The position numbers were made by a program, and so were the translations under genes. This document shows, in pieces, positions 44,061 to 57,600 of a stretch of 64,000 nt of DNA. The notes under the pieces were generated by a model, which was not told the origin of the DNA, did not search any database, and saw nothing but the letters and a program-made list of their open reading frames with translations. Source of the DNA: Planococcus citri (lineage: Eukaryota; Arthropoda; Insecta; Hemiptera; Pseudococcidae); contig NC_088678.1 in assembly GCF_950023065.1 (NCBI RefSeq), forward strand, positions 79,083,590 to 79,147,589, written 5' to 3'. Numbering within the stretch: position 1 is the stretch's first letter; every line of letters begins with the position of its first letter.

Positions 44061-44560
44061 CATACGAAATACGAATCGATTCGTTCACGAACGAGTCACT
44101 TATACGAATCAACTCGTTCACGAATGATTCACAAACAAAAGTCAATTCGTTCGCGAATGATTCACAAAAAATAATTCAATTCGTTCGTGAATCATTCACC
44201 AAAAATTGAGTAAATGAATCGATTCGTTCGCGAACGAATCACATATATGAATCGATTCGTTCGCGAACAAGTCACTTATACGAAATACGAATCGATTCGT
44301 TCGCGAACGAGTCACTTATACGAAATACGAATCGATTCGTTCGTGAACGAGTCACTTATACGAAATATTATGAATCGATTCCTTCACGGCTTCACGAACG
44401 AGTTACTTGTACGAATCGATTCGTTCGCGAACGAGTCACTTATACGAAATATGAATCGATTCCTTCACGGCTTCACGAACGAGTTACTTGTACGAATCGA
44501 TTCGTTCGCGAACGATTCACTTATACGAATCAATTCGTTCGTAAAAGATTTTTATTTTAC
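44061..44560. repeat. Degenerate flank of the palindromic minisatellite
   Basis: The same palindromic core continues with altered spacers (CACTTATACGAAATACGAAT) and with a secondary ~80-bp duplication containing CCTTCACGGCTTCACGAACG at about 44380 and 44460. Units are no longer in a strict 33-bp register. Confidence 0.85.
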
Positions 44561-44799
44561 GAAAAGTCGGTCTTCTCACGCTAAATACGAGAGTTTTTTT
44601 TTTGGTCAGTCTCTATGTATAACGATTTAAAATTTCTGGAGAAAATTGAAACTCGCTGGAGGATTCTGAATGATTTTAAACTGGTAATAAGTTATGAGAG
44701 CTGAATTTCATTTTGGCCTTTTTGTACAGTGCTTTTTGGAAAACTGGAGAAACCGAAAATCCGCCAGAGACTACAGAACAGCTCGATTTATCACAAATG

Positions 44800-45190
44800 A
44801 AAAATTCCAGTCTGGATTTTTTCCAAAAATTACCCAAAGGCCAGAAGTTCTGCTTTTTTGTCAAAAAATTGAAAAAAGGTTTCGCTTTTTCTTCTAAAAT
44901 TGCCAAAATAGTGTACAGAAAAGGCCAACTTTTTTTTTCCAAAAATTATAAAAAATCTTGTTTTTTGCAAAAAATTTCAAAGCCTCAATTTTTTTCAAGT
45001 CTTCCTTTTTTGCCAAAAAAAAAACGCCAAAAGTCTCGCCTTCTCACATACAAATTAGAAAAACTCTCGCTTTTTCGACAAAAATAGCAAAAACGTGTGA
45101 TTTTTTGCCCATAATATTGCTAATAAAGTTCTGCTCAAAGTTGCAAAAAAACGAAGACAAAAACTGCAAAAAAATATAATTTTTTTAGCA
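44800..45190. repeat. Degenerate T-tract/GCAAAAA minisatellite, segment 4
   Basis: Mostly the reverse orientation of the family seen at 36771 and 53440 (GCTTTTTTGTCAAAAAATTG, TCTCGCTTTTTCGACAAAAA). It is preceded at 44640-44780 by words of the fold-back arms. Confidence 0.65.
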
Positions 45191-45199
45191 GTAAGTACC

Positions 45200-46610
45200 C
45201 TTTTTTTGACTACCCAAATCGATCGGAGAAGGTTTCCAGCCATTTTTGAGCCTCCAGTGGATTTTAGGATTCTCCAAATTTTAAAAAATCGTCATAAAAA
45301 CATAAAATTCAAAATTGGTGCACTTTTCACAAAATTTGGGTGAAAAGTTTAAATTTAATATATAGTACGTTATTTTTGACCACTTCAAACGATTGGAGAA
45401 GGTTTCCAGCTAATTTGAAGACTCCAGCTGATTTTAAGATTCTCTTTTTTTGGAAAAATCGTCATAAAAATGGCTAAAAAATGAAACTTGGAGAAACTCA
45501 AATTAACTTTAAAAATTTTTTTGAAAACCAAAAAAATTCAAAAAAAAGTTTACGACGATTTTTTAATTTATTTTTGGGGTTTTAAAAATTTTAAAATTGG
45601 TCTGTTTTTCACGAAAAAAAAATCAAATTTTCACAAAATTCAAGTGTAAAGTATAAATTTGATTTCTAGTAGGTCTAAGTACCCTATTTTCGACCACCTA
45701 AATCGATTGGAGAAGATTTCCAGCCATTTTGGAGCCTCCAGCGGATTTTAAGATTCTCCAATTTTGAAAAAATCAAAGTGTAAACTCTAAATTTGATTTA
45801 AAAGTATTATAGTATCCCATTTTTGACCACCCAAATCGATTGGAGAAAATTTTCTGGTCATTTTGGAGCCTCCAGCGAATTTTAGAATTCTCCAATTTTG
45901 AAAAACTCGTCATTAAAATGACTAAAAAACAAAACTTTGAAATACTCGAATTCATTTTTCAAATTTTTGAAAATCTAAATAATTAAAACCGATTTTTTAG
46001 CTCATTTTTGCTGAGTTTGTAAGAATGCAAAATTGGTCTATTTGTCACGAAAAAAAACTAAAATTTTGACAAAATTTAGGTGAAAAGTAAGGTTACGAAT
46101 TTTATTTACAGCGTCCTTTAAGTATATTTTCGACCACCTAGCAAATCGATTGGAAAATGTTTTCAGCCATTTTGGAGCCTCCAGCGGATTTTAGGATTCT
46201 CTAATTTTGAAAAAAATCGTCATAAAAAGGCGCTAAAGAATAAATCTTAGAGACACTCAACTTGAGTATTTTTAGATTTTTGGCAAATTTTTGAAAACCA
46301 GAAAAATTTCAAAAAAATTTGATATTGATTTTTAAATTTATTTTTGGGTTTGTAAAAATTCAAAATTGGTCCATTATTCCAGAAAAAAATCAAATTTTCA
46401 CAAAATTTAAGTTGAAAAATCTAGATTTTATTTACAGTACTCAATTTTTGACCACCCAAATCGATTGGAGAACGATTCCAGCCATTTTGCCACCTCCAGC
46501 AGATTTCAGGATTTTCAAATTTGAAAAAAAAATTGTCATATTACAAAAAAAGGTTAAAATGAAACTTAGAGACTCAATTTTGAAACGTATCCAAATACTC
46601 GCTCATTAAA
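45200..46610. repeat. Tandem ~312-bp units with internal deletions
   Basis: AAATCGATTGGAGAAGGTTT-type words followed by CAGCCATTTTGGAGCCTCCA occur near 45214, 45384, 45700, 45832, 46143 and 46455. Intervals of 316, 311 and 312 bp are full units; 170 and 132 bp are deleted units. The units share the GGAGCCTCCAGCGGATTTTA word with the fold-back elements. Confidence 0.8.
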
Positions 46611-48929
46611 ATTGAGGCCCTAGTATAGGCTCTAATTCAAATCACATTTTTCCAAAACACGATTACCAACACTTGCACCACCATAGCCAGGGATTACACC
46701 GCTCTATGTAATTCCATAGGTAGGTCTAGGTACTTCGGTTACATATAAATATCGATACAAAATATACAATTACGAATTACGATCACAACGCTGTGAAAAC
46801 CTACGCAACGTCGTCGTCGTCGCTCGTACGAGTACGTGTCTCATGAACTTTCTTTGTTCGATAGTCGCAGTCATTCTTCTCTTTTTTTTCAGCGTTATGA
46901 AAAATCGAATCAAAGCGGGGGTAGTTCGAAGTACACAAGTTCAATTACCTACATATAGCTACATAGCGCATAGGGAACATACACAGACAAAGAAAAACTC
47001 ATCACACGGTGTAATAAAAATAATGTAGGAGTCGAGCTAGAGCTACATAGATATTTATTCAGAGTACAAGTACACTACGACGACGTAAGATCAGCTCAGC
47101 ATTGTAGCAGATTTTTTTTTCTAATGAGTCACTGGTCCTGTACCAGACAAATAAATCCCAGCGTCATGAGTCGTATAGTCGTAGACCACAGAGCGCCGAT
47201 ATAACGCAGGATTCCATTCCAGTACTAAAAAAAAAAAAAAAATGCGAATAAAATCCATATCTAGGTACTCGTATTCTCGATATTCATCTCATCGATATAA
47301 ATACAATACGCGCGTTTACTTTCATCGAATAATCCGTCAGTTTATCGATAAAGCACGAGTTATTTGCGCTCTTTCGCTGCACCACCGGCACGTGATACGT
47401 AAGATGGATTTCGCGATAACGATGAGTCTGTATTTTTTCATCTCTTCTGTATATCCGTTGCGAGAAGACGCAGGCAGACGCTGTGCTGGGTAATTAATCG
47501 CCGACGACCTTGTCATTGATGAAATTGAAATTGCTCTCGCGATACAGATAGGCGTATCGAGTTAACTCTCTTCTCTACATATACATATTCTTATATTCTT
47601 TCCTGATTCGCCATTCATTATACTCGTACGTCGGCGCTCGCTGACTCGCTCAGGCTGATGCGATGGTACTGTATTGTACATACAACTTTTCGTATTTGCG
47701 AATAAATACGTGAAAATGTTAGTCTCTCGAGAAGAGAGAAAAAAAAGACTGTGGGTAGATCAACGTTCCTAAACGATCGTCGAGTTCATTAACGCTGCAT
47801 TGGTTTTTTTTCTTCTTCTTGCTTGGCAAAGTACGCCAATTGTGGGAAGTAGGACGCCTTCTCGCGTCCCTCTATTTTAGGAGTAACTACACTTAAGCTC
47901 TCTGCGCCGAGTTATAAACGCAGAAAAAATTTTAACTCTTGGAATATCGCTCAACGTACGCAACTTTTTTCCAAAAATTCTACCGGTATGGTTCTTCTAT
48001 ACATATGTAAATGTTACGTAACTTATCAATAGGTAGATATCGATGATAACTTCTTCTCGAAACGTATTACAACTGATCTGTATAAGCCTAAACAGCCTCT
48101 CATCGTAAGTACAAGGCTACGTAGGTTTCATACAAAGATCCAATACACCTCGAACTATCGAATCAAACAATCATTATCAACTTCGCTATGTGATAAGCTG
48201 GCGCAAAAGGAATTCTATATTCGCGTCAACACGTAGTCCCAAAGGTCACATTTTTTCATTTCCACATTTGGTAGGTATAGGAGGACCCAATCCAAGCCTA
48301 TTCTAGACAAGTAATTCGATTTGGACTTCTGACTTCATCTCATCTATGTGACTTATAGGTGACATTTCCAACGTTGGAATCGATTTCCTTTCTGTTTTGA
48401 AAAAAAGTTTCAATTAAAACGGAAATTTACAACAAAAAAAAAAAACACACAATTTGAAACATTTTTCTTCCAACTTTGGATATAGAATATACCTGTACTT
48501 ACGACTTGGAAACTTGGCTGCATATCAAATTGACCATTTATTGCGACATGTCACTTAACAAACGGAGATACATTTACACAAACGCAAACGTACGCATCTC
48601 TTCAATAGGAAATGTTTTTGCTTGTCAACAACCAGCTACACTCGTCCATTCAATTCAATATGTGCAGCAATTGCAAATAATACATACGAGTACATACGAT
48701 AAGTACGTCCATTTTGATGATATAGGTATAAGTCTTCAGAAGCGAATAGCGAGTTACCGACGCGACGCCATCGTTAAATTGCTTTTTATCTCTATACATG
48801 CCCGTACAAGACCATGCACGTGACTACTTTGAAATTCTGCTGATGCTGATGTTTACATCGCGTAGGGTTTGTAGTAGATATATGTAATTATTGTGTACAT
48901 GGAAATGGTACGTACCTGAATCTGAAACA
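46611..48929. other. Single-copy-looking region, no gene seen
   Basis: The base composition changes to mixed sequence with many CGTACG/TACGTA words and a (GTC)n run at about 46811-46826. Open frames at 46843-47028, 47242-47493 and 48476-48823 have no recognisable domain and no flanking splice pattern that I trust. This could be the regulatory or untranslated part of a gene lying outside the window. Confidence 0.4.
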
Positions 48930-50760
48930 TTTCAACAATAAAAAATTCCAATTACATTTACAATACCGATAATTTTGTGGGTGAAAATACTTTTAAGAGA
49001 GGTAAATTTGAAGCAGAAAAGGCTAAATTGAAAGAGCATGAAAAAATACATCACCAAGCCAAAATTCAAGATGCTCAAGTGCATTTTTTGACTTTTGGCA
49101 AATTTTTGAAAATCTTTTACCTTAAAAATACTTACGAGGAAAAATAAAAATTTTACCAAATCAATCCAGGAAGTTGAAATTTGGTATTTAGGAATACCCT
49201 ATTTTAGACACCTCAAATCGATTGGAAACACTTTTGAAGCATTTTGAGCAGTTCTGGAGCCTCCAGCAGATTTTTGAAAGTTGAAATTTTCAACAAAAAA
49301 AATTGCTCAATTAACATGGGAAATTTTTATTTACTCTACATCGCGATTTAAACATGTCGAGTCGATTAGATGTGATTTTAAGTTGTTCTGGAGTCTCCAG
49401 CCATGCTTGAAAAATTTCAGATTTTCAAAACATGTCCATGAAATCTGCCTCAATCAACTTTAGCATGTATAAACGTCAAACGTGATTGGTGCTCGTTAGT
49501 GACCTTTTCATCGTATCGAAAGTTCATTTCCACGAATGACGAATTTAATTCAGGGTGTCCAATGTCCATTATTTTTGGCAAATCATTTCCCCTATGACTT
49601 TTCCAGGTTTTCCAGACCATTTATTCCAATTTTCTATACTTTTACCACATACTTTAATAATATTAAAAAAGTTGTTGAGAAGGGGGGGAAAGTTAATTTT
49701 TTTATACGTTTCTCTTCAAACCTGGATACTTCTTCGAATTCATAAAAAACAGCTGAATTTAAAAAAAAAATGTTTCATTAGGTACCTACATTTTTTTCAA
49801 AATTCCAGAGATTTTGCGTGAAAATTACGAAATTTCCTGACTTTTCCAGATTTGCAAAATTCCCTGACTTTTCCCAATTTGCTAGATTTTCCAGAGAACG
49901 GACATTCTGTTAATAACATATTTTTTCTGGAAAACTGGAATTTTCAAACATTCACTGGAGGTTCCAAAACGATCTAAAATCATCTCCAGTCAGCTCTGTA
50001 CCTACGTAAAAAATAGAGTAAAAACTGAATTTCACCTTTTTTATTCAAAGGGGGAGGGGGGTGCAGTGAATTTTCCAAAATTTCAATTATGAAATCGCTG
50101 GAGAGATGAAATAAAGGTTTTGAACTGATGAAAACCGAGTTTGAAAAAAATGATGAGAAATAATTATTGTTTAAGAAAATTTCTAACAATCACGAATAGC
50201 ATTTTAATACGTGCTGAAGTTGATTTATGGATAGTTTTATGACACTTTTTAAAAATCTGGAATTTTTAAAATATTATCGATGCTCCAGAACGGCTTGAAA
50301 TCACCTCCAATAGACTCAGCATGCTGAAATTGAGATAAGAAGTAAAATTTAAACTTTTCAATTCCATTGAATAAAATTTTCTGGAAATTTTAACTTTCAA
50401 ACATCTGCTGGAGGCTCCAGAACGGCTCAAAACCGGGTTGAAACAGTTTCCAATCGATTCAGCGAGTTTAAAATAGGGTTCTACAAAATTTCAGCTTTCT
50501 AGAATAATATGGTAAAATTTTGATTTTTTCCCCATTTTATTGGCCTGTGCATAAAACCGAAACCGAAAACCGATAAAATCAATAAAATCAATAGTAAAAA
50601 TCGTTCATAATCGAAACTGAGATCGGAATCTTCTCAAAACGAAAATCGAAACCTACATTTACTTTTTACTTATCTGGTTTTATGGGCCAAATTTTCAAAA
50701 ATCCCCCCAAAATCGAAAAATACACCTCAGTACCTGAAATTTTAAATAGGAGAGCTACTT
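48930..50760. mobile_element. Old, decayed fold-back element
   Basis: 48960-49310 repeats the left-arm order of the 37037 element (AAAGAGCATG.AAAAATACATCACC, CCTCAAATCGATTGGAAAC, GAGCAGTTCTGGAGCCTCCA). 50400-50550 carries the inverted right-arm order (CTGCTGGAGGCTCCAGAACG, TTTCCAATCGATTC, TAGGGTTCTAC, TTTTGATTTTTTCCCC). No clean termini remain. Confidence 0.6.
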
Positions 50761-51049
50761 GAAGTATCTGAGGCTTTGGTTGAAACAAAAATCAGATTTT
50801 TGAAAGAACACGTCTCAAAAGCACCATAACTAAAATTTTGGTCACCAGAATTAATTTTTTCAATTTCGGTTAATTGCTGAAAATTTGAAAAAGTGAGTTT
50901 ATTTTTAAAAACATGACATCATCACACACTCTCGTTCGAATTGGTCGAACGAGGTCAAACTTGGAGAATAAAGTTTCTTTGAAAACCAGATTGGACCATA
51001 GGAGTGGGAGGAGGGGGGGGGGGGGTCAAAAATGGAAATTGCAGAAAAG

Positions 51050-51640
51050 TTATTTTTTCAGAGGACCAGAATAACAACCCAAATAAATAATAATAAACCA
51101 TGAATAATGCACCTTCATTGTGACTAACATTTATCCAAACAGCACCCTAGGTCATTCCCCCTCTCCCCTCCCCCCCATTTCCCATTTAAGGTGAAAAAAT
51201 ATGCTTTTCTCTCCATTTTTGACCAAGAACCCCTTCCCCAAATTGGCTGAAGAGACTTGAATTTAACACGTAGGTATGATGAAAAAAAAGGCTTCATATG
51301 TGCCTCTTGCATGTTTTTTACTTTCCCACCTAATTTGACCACGAACACCCTCCCCAAATTGGCTCAAGAGACTTGAATTTAACACGTATGATGAAAAAAA
51401 AGGCTTTAGATGTGCCTCTTGCATGTTTTTTACTTTCCCACCTAATTTAACTTTTTTCCAGGGTCGAAAATCGGTCGATTATTAGACCATTTTCAGCATC
51501 TTTCGACCTTTAGACCAGCGTATAGAGGCTTCCTCGAAATAACTCAGGCCAAGAAAGTGCCACCGATGTGTCTTAATGCAAGTCGATTTTTGAGTCATTT
51601 TTCGAGACTGTAAGTATCCTTCCCCTTCTCATCAAGTACC
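51050..51640. repeat. Dispersed relative of the CFAP57 intron repeat, with a ~125-bp duplication
   Basis: AGCACCCTAGGTCATTCCCC and CCCATTTAAGGTGAAAAAA mirror words at 19845-19880. A segment with CCAAATTGGCT(G/C)AAGAGACTT and TGTGCCTCTTGCATGTTTTT is present twice, at about 51236-51330 and 51354-51445. Confidence 0.7.
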
Positions 51641-53430
51641 TATGTTTTTAAAAAATTAATCAAGAAATCCCTGTAACAAAAATTTGGCACTTGAGTAGCG
51701 ATTCAATTACTATTATGGTATTTTTATCAAATGGTCATGAGGTGATGGGGTTGAAGGTATCAAAGGTCGTAAGCGAGTTCAATCTTAAATATGTACCAAG
51801 GTCATATGTACAGAAGTGCCGCCAAAAAACCTATGCTCACCTTTTTTTTTCAAATTTGGATTCAAGTTCAAAGGGGGAGGGGGAATCCATTCTCTTAGGA
51901 GCAAAAAGTAGAACATTTTTGATCGAGTGAGATTGTTGCCTTAACAAAAGTTATTTTGAATCAAAACGAAAAAAAGTTCCCACAATTTCTTCAAATAATC
52001 GCGTCAAAGTCATTTACGAACTTCTTTACCCAAAATGGAACCGTCTAAAAAACACTGTCAGACTTCAAAATCGAGGCCAAAGCCTAGAAAAATTCTGCAA
52101 TCGGCCCTATAAATAATAAAAATAGTCATAGGAGCTCTGTCTGTATACTTCTGTACACCATCACGTACCTACCACACTTCTTTTTTCCGCAACTCATTCT
52201 TGGCAGAGATGCTGCAGGAAAGGAAATGTTGCTAATTGATTGATTGATATAACCCAAGTCTAAATGGTGCAAAATAGGCCACCCGGAGACTGTCAGTGTC
52301 ACTGTCGCAGCGAGAACTGGAGCACGGAAATCTGAAAACAGAATTAGAAATTAAAAGTCTTCTTACGAAATAGACAGATGAGCTGATAAGAACTAATTCG
52401 AAATAAAATCTACTCCTATATTATACGAGTGCAATTGGAAAAAAATATATACATTTTATTTAAAAATATTTAAATCATAAAACAAACAAGTTTCTCAACT
52501 CATCAATTGCGGTGTCATTTTTTTGCCCACTGCCCTGTCTGTATGTATTATTCGAGGTCAAACTTGGTCACTACCGCTTTATTTTGACAGCGTAGATTAA
52601 ACAGAGATACCTATAGAAGAGTAGGAATGAGATCTTACAATAACGATTCGATAATGGCGAATTAATCTGAGTAAAATATCGAAAAGAAATCAGAAAACAG
52701 GAACAGACAGGGACAGAGACATTCCAACTTATTTCTTTCAATTTACTGCATTAAATTTTTAGCTTTTTTACGTTACGTACCTACCTATCTACCTCACACA
52801 CCAATGAGTAGGTACTTAATTCCCTCGTTCAAGCGTGCAGCAAGGAGAGTAGCAGCTACCTATATGAATGAACACGAAGACAAACAAATGAAATAATAAT
52901 CGATTATGAAAGCTCGCGATAAGGAAACTTATCTTATTTTTTCATCTGACACAGCCTTGGAGGTTGCCTCACTTCGTCTATTCGATTCTACGAATCAAGT
53001 CCAAGATGGGTGCAAATTCGGAAAGTGAAGTTATTAATTGTATGTAAACAGAACCTTGAAAATAAGAAAGAAATTGAATTGCGTATTTCAAACATCATCA
53101 TGAAAAACATGACATTTCTCAAGTATTGCGGCGAGGGAAAAGGTTATAATAATGAAGCTCGAAACTTTTTTTTTCAGAAAATTACGAATTTCAGAGATTT
53201 TAAACAGCAGGGAATTTTTTAGAGAAGACAGAAACAATTTGAGAGGAATTCAAAGGAAGGTTTTGAGGTTGAATTTTATTTTCCACAATTATGACAAATT
53301 TTAAAAGAACATAATTCATCTTCCTATCAACTTTGGGGAGATGGTAAACCAAAAAATTGCTGATTTATCTGTCAACCCTATTTTTTCTTATCCGAAGTCG
53401 AGAATGACAAGGAAAATATCTTGGCTCTCT
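51641..53430. other. Intergenic stretch, no gene seen
   Basis: AT-rich, mostly single-copy-looking sequence. A mixed-composition patch at 52190-52330 follows a possible minus-strand acceptor (TCTGTTTTCAG), but no frame in it resembles a known protein. Confidence 0.4.
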
Positions 53431-53439
53431 TTCTCTAAA

Positions 53440-54620
53440 AAAAACTAAAAAGTTAACTATTCTTTTAGACAATTTTTTTTTGGAAAAAAGCGAGGCTTTT
53501 CATCATTTTAGAACAAAAGTGAGACATTTTGGAATTTTTTGCAGAAACTGAGATATTGACAATAATAAAAGACAGTCTTTTCAACAATTTTTGTCAAAAA
53601 GTAAGACACGTGCCTTCTGACAATTTTTTACAAAAAAAAAAAAAAAAACAAGAATATCTGGCAAATTTTGGAAATAAATGAAGACTTGGTGCAATTTTTG
53701 GATATAAGTGAAATATTTTGTAAGTTTTTGCAAAAAAAGACAGTTTTCAACAGTTTTTGGCAATTAAGATATTAAACGACGTGTCGACTTTATGACATTA
53801 TTTCAAAACATTGAAACTTTTGGACAACTTTGAGCATTAAAAAAAAGCGAGATTTGGGCAATTTTTGAAAAAAAAGAAACATTTCCAAATTTTATGAGAA
53901 AAAAAATACAAATTTTTAGAGTTTGTTGCCAAAATGCAAGATTTTTTGATATTTCTGGCAGAAAGCAAAAAACTCACAACTGGAAACAATTCGACATTTT
54001 TTGTACAAAAAGTGAGATTTTTGGGCAACTTTCAATAATTTTAGATGAATTGGTAAAAATTGAATCAACAAAAAGCAGGAATTTCTGGTAAGTAATGAGC
54101 AAGCAATGACCTTTTTGCTATTTTTGAAAAAACAAGAGTGACATTTTTGCAATTAAAACGCAATAGCTGAAATCATTTTTTATAAGAGTAAAAATTTGAA
54201 AATTTTTGACAAAAGGCGAGGTTTTGACAACTTAAGCAAAAAACAACGATTTTTGACAAATTCTGAGAAAAAAGCGAGATATTTTCACAATTTTGATGAA
54301 AAATAAATCGAGAATTTTGGCCAATTTTTTCTTTTTGTAAACTTTGACAATTTTAGCAGAAAAACAGGAATTTTTGCAATTATTGGTAAAAAATGACACT
54401 CTGACTTTTGTCATCTTTTTTCGAAAAAGTGTGACGGTTTTCCAACTTTTTGATGAAAAAGCAAAACTTGAAGAAACTTTTTTGCAAATAAAGGGTGAGA
54501 ATTCTTGGAAATTTTTTGGAAAAAAGCAAAGTTTTTTGACAATTTTCGTCGAAAAGCGAGGTTTTTGACAATTTTTGGGAATTTCATGCAAAAAAGTGAG
54601 ATTTTTGTGCAATTTTTTGA
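53440..54620. repeat. Degenerate T-tract/GCAAAAA minisatellite, segment 5 (longest)
   Basis: About 1.2 kb of irregular 30-45-bp units such as CAATTTTTGTCAAAAAGTAA, AGCGAGATTTGGGCAATTTT and GACAATTTTAGCAGAAAAAC. Minus-strand translation gives many Lys/Phe-rich frames of 60-126 codons, which I treat as composition artefacts. Confidence 0.75.
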
Positions 54621-57600
54621 ATAAGTAAATTTCATTTTCACCCTAGGTCCAACGGTCATTTCCCAGCGTTTTTTCCCACAAAAACTGTAGAACACAAAAA
54701 TCCGCTGAAGGTTTCAGAGCGGTTTGTAACCATCACTAATCGACTGGAAAAAATAAAATGTCTGCCTTCTACGTCAATTTGATCAAATTTTGATTTTTTT
54801 TCATAAAAAATGAGCCAAATTTGAATTTTTAAAAATTCGTCAAAAATCGAAAAATGAAATCCAGCTCATGAAATGTTTGCTGGTGGTGTATTTTGGAGCC
54901 CTCTTTCGATTTCCCTACTCGAGTTAATATTTAAAAACACAAATCATTTAAACCATTATGTAGGTACCTACAAACAATCAAATTACGAGGTTCTTCCTGT
55001 TTGGTTTTGATGATACCATCGCTAGAAAATCTTCAGAAATCCGTCAAACAATGTTTAAGTGAACCTAAAAAATGAATACAATTAGGTAAGTAAACAAATA
55101 ATGAATATCAAAATATGTGAGTAGGTAAAATATTCAGTTAGATATGTACATATTTTTGAAACTCCTCAACCTCTTTCAATTCAAATAAAATGAGCTTCCT
55201 CCTTTATAAGTCGTTTTCTTAATTTTTTAATCACAGCCACCTATCTACATGAAATTCACAATTCAAAAAAAAAAAAAAAAAAATGGTAATATTCTCTCAA
55301 CTGAAATTCAAATTTCATCATTTAATTTTCAATAGAATATTTCGATCTTCAGTGATTATCTTGAATCGACTAATCAGACATTTATCAAAAACGAACCACA
55401 ATTTAAAAATAATCCAAGATCTCCTCATTGTCATTGTAAAAAAAAAAAAAAATACAATTTCCACATCAGAATTTCCCTGTGGGTCTTGATAAGGTACAGG
55501 TACCCAGGACCCACGCGCACAACTAAGTCCGCAACCATTTAAAAAAAAAGCATAATATATTTCGTAACTGATAAGGCGAAACTTTTGTCATTCATAAGCA
55601 AGAAAGACGTAGGTACCTAATACGTAAACTGCACGCGAAAGCAAACCAGAGAAAAGAATAATTAAACTGCTGTCAAATTTACGTAATTGTACTTGCATCG
55701 TTTCAAGAGCAACGATAGAAAAATTATTCCTACGAAGCGAAGATGTTATAATTTTATTTTTAAATTAATGAAACAAGGACGCAAAACGCGATTTTTCACT
55801 CTCTCTCTGTTTCTCTCGCAGTGTTAGTCCTATTAACGAGCTTATTTTTAGTCCCCTTGTTTACAATTATTTTTAGAGCACGAGTTTCATGGAAACATTT
55901 GCGGCGGTAGAGCGAAATTTCTACGAAACTGTTTATTTTTTTTTTACGAATTCGTCCAGTAAATCTGGAAGATCTGCGATCAAATTCAACTCGTAGGATT
56001 ACATACTCGTATCTACATTGTTGTAGTAGGAGCTGTACATCCATCTTAGTACCTACTAGATCGTTGAACTTGCGATTCTTTCAGAGTCATAAAGGCAATT
56101 GGGTCAGAAAAGATGGATTTTTTTCTTCACTTGCGAGAGAGTGTGAGTCATTGAAGAATCTCCGACCACCACTACCAAGATGAACGTGAAATTATACCGT
56201 TAGAGTAAAAAATTCGTACACCTTGGTAGTTTCAATATTCTCGGTCCGTTTCTCTCTAAACTGTTTTTGGTAAGAGCAAATAAAACCGGCTAATTGAATC
56301 GGTCGCAGTTAAGTAAATAATTTCAGCTTAAGTAAGTACATATTAAAATTTTAAAAGCTGCTTTCTTTCATGTAGAGTAGAAATATCCGCGCCCGTCCTC
56401 TCGACCATGTTACGAATTACATAACGCGTAAAATTTGACTATTTTGTCGATGATGGTATCGCCGCACTAGCCGACCATTTGATATGCTGCCAACGTAAAT
56501 TTTTTATATCATTTCTGTTTTCACTAAACTTACTCGCGAACGCGATAAAATTCTCGATATTTTTTTTTCTCACTCGCAATGCAATCAACAGCCATGTGCC
56601 ACTGCCGGCCGGTTAAAAATTCTGCAACTCATGTTACCGCGATGATGACTTGTGACCTATTTCTTTTCAAAACGATGAGTTAGTCGGGAATTTTATTACT
56701 TACACTGTTTGGATAATACGTATAGTCGTATAGGTAGGTGCATCATTTAGTATATTAGCGCGAGACGTAGGTGATGAGAAGGTGAAGAAAGCGTACTCCA
56801 ATTTTTTTTACATCACGGTGGAGGTGCAAACGGAGGCTGTGCACGTGAGTGATACAAGTCTGAAAGTCATGAAAGCAGCAATGTATTTAAAAGCATATTT
56901 AGACTGGTATTAGTCATTAACTCATTATCGCGACTGAACTGACCATAAATTATCGAGCATATGCAAAACTTTGAGTGGAAATCCGGCATTAGATCGGTAA
57001 AAAAGCGCTTCTCGGAGGTTTGAATTTATTCCTATATAAATTGTGAGTTTTGAAAATTTTTCTGTTCTTGAGAAAAAAACATTTTCTGGATTTCGAACTA
57101 TAAACATCCATCGCTGAGAAGTGAATCAAGTTGAAGATATCTGAAACAAAAACTAAATATGAATTTCAAACGTAAATACGCCATAATTTTTAATTTAATT
57201 AAACATGAAATTTTTTTTAAGAACATACTAAAATTAATGAAAACATCGTAAAAATATTTTTAAATGTTGTGACATGCCCTCCCTCCTCCTGCCAACTTTC
57301 TAGCGACAAAATTGTCCTGAATTATTTTATTATTCTTGAATGCAATTTACTGAGGTCGTTCAGATGATAGAAGGAGACGAAGAGGGGATGGTTGAAGCAG
57401 TTCTGAAAAGGTTATTATGATCAAGAATCCCCTAAACAGTAAATAAAAATGTCTCGTGATTTTTCTTCGAAAAGTATTGAAGTAACAATCACATGAAATT
57501 TTTGAACATTTTTTCTTTGGATTTCTTCCCATTTGATGCGATTGAACTCACGAAAAATTAATTCGAAGGAAGAAAATATTGAATTCTCACAACCTGGCCA

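Noticed and set aside
43529..44174. Open frames of 190 (plus) and 176 (minus) codons encoding 11-residue repeats
   Set aside because: The unit is 33 bp with no stop in several frames, so open frames on both strands are automatic. Nothing suggests a promoter, splice sites or selection.
48476..48823. 115-codon plus-strand open frame
   Set aside because: Begins at a non-ATG codon, with no recognised family and no gene context.
52190..52330. Minus-strand coding exon after a TCTGTTTTCAG acceptor
   Set aside because: None of the three frames resembles a known protein and no partner exon was found.
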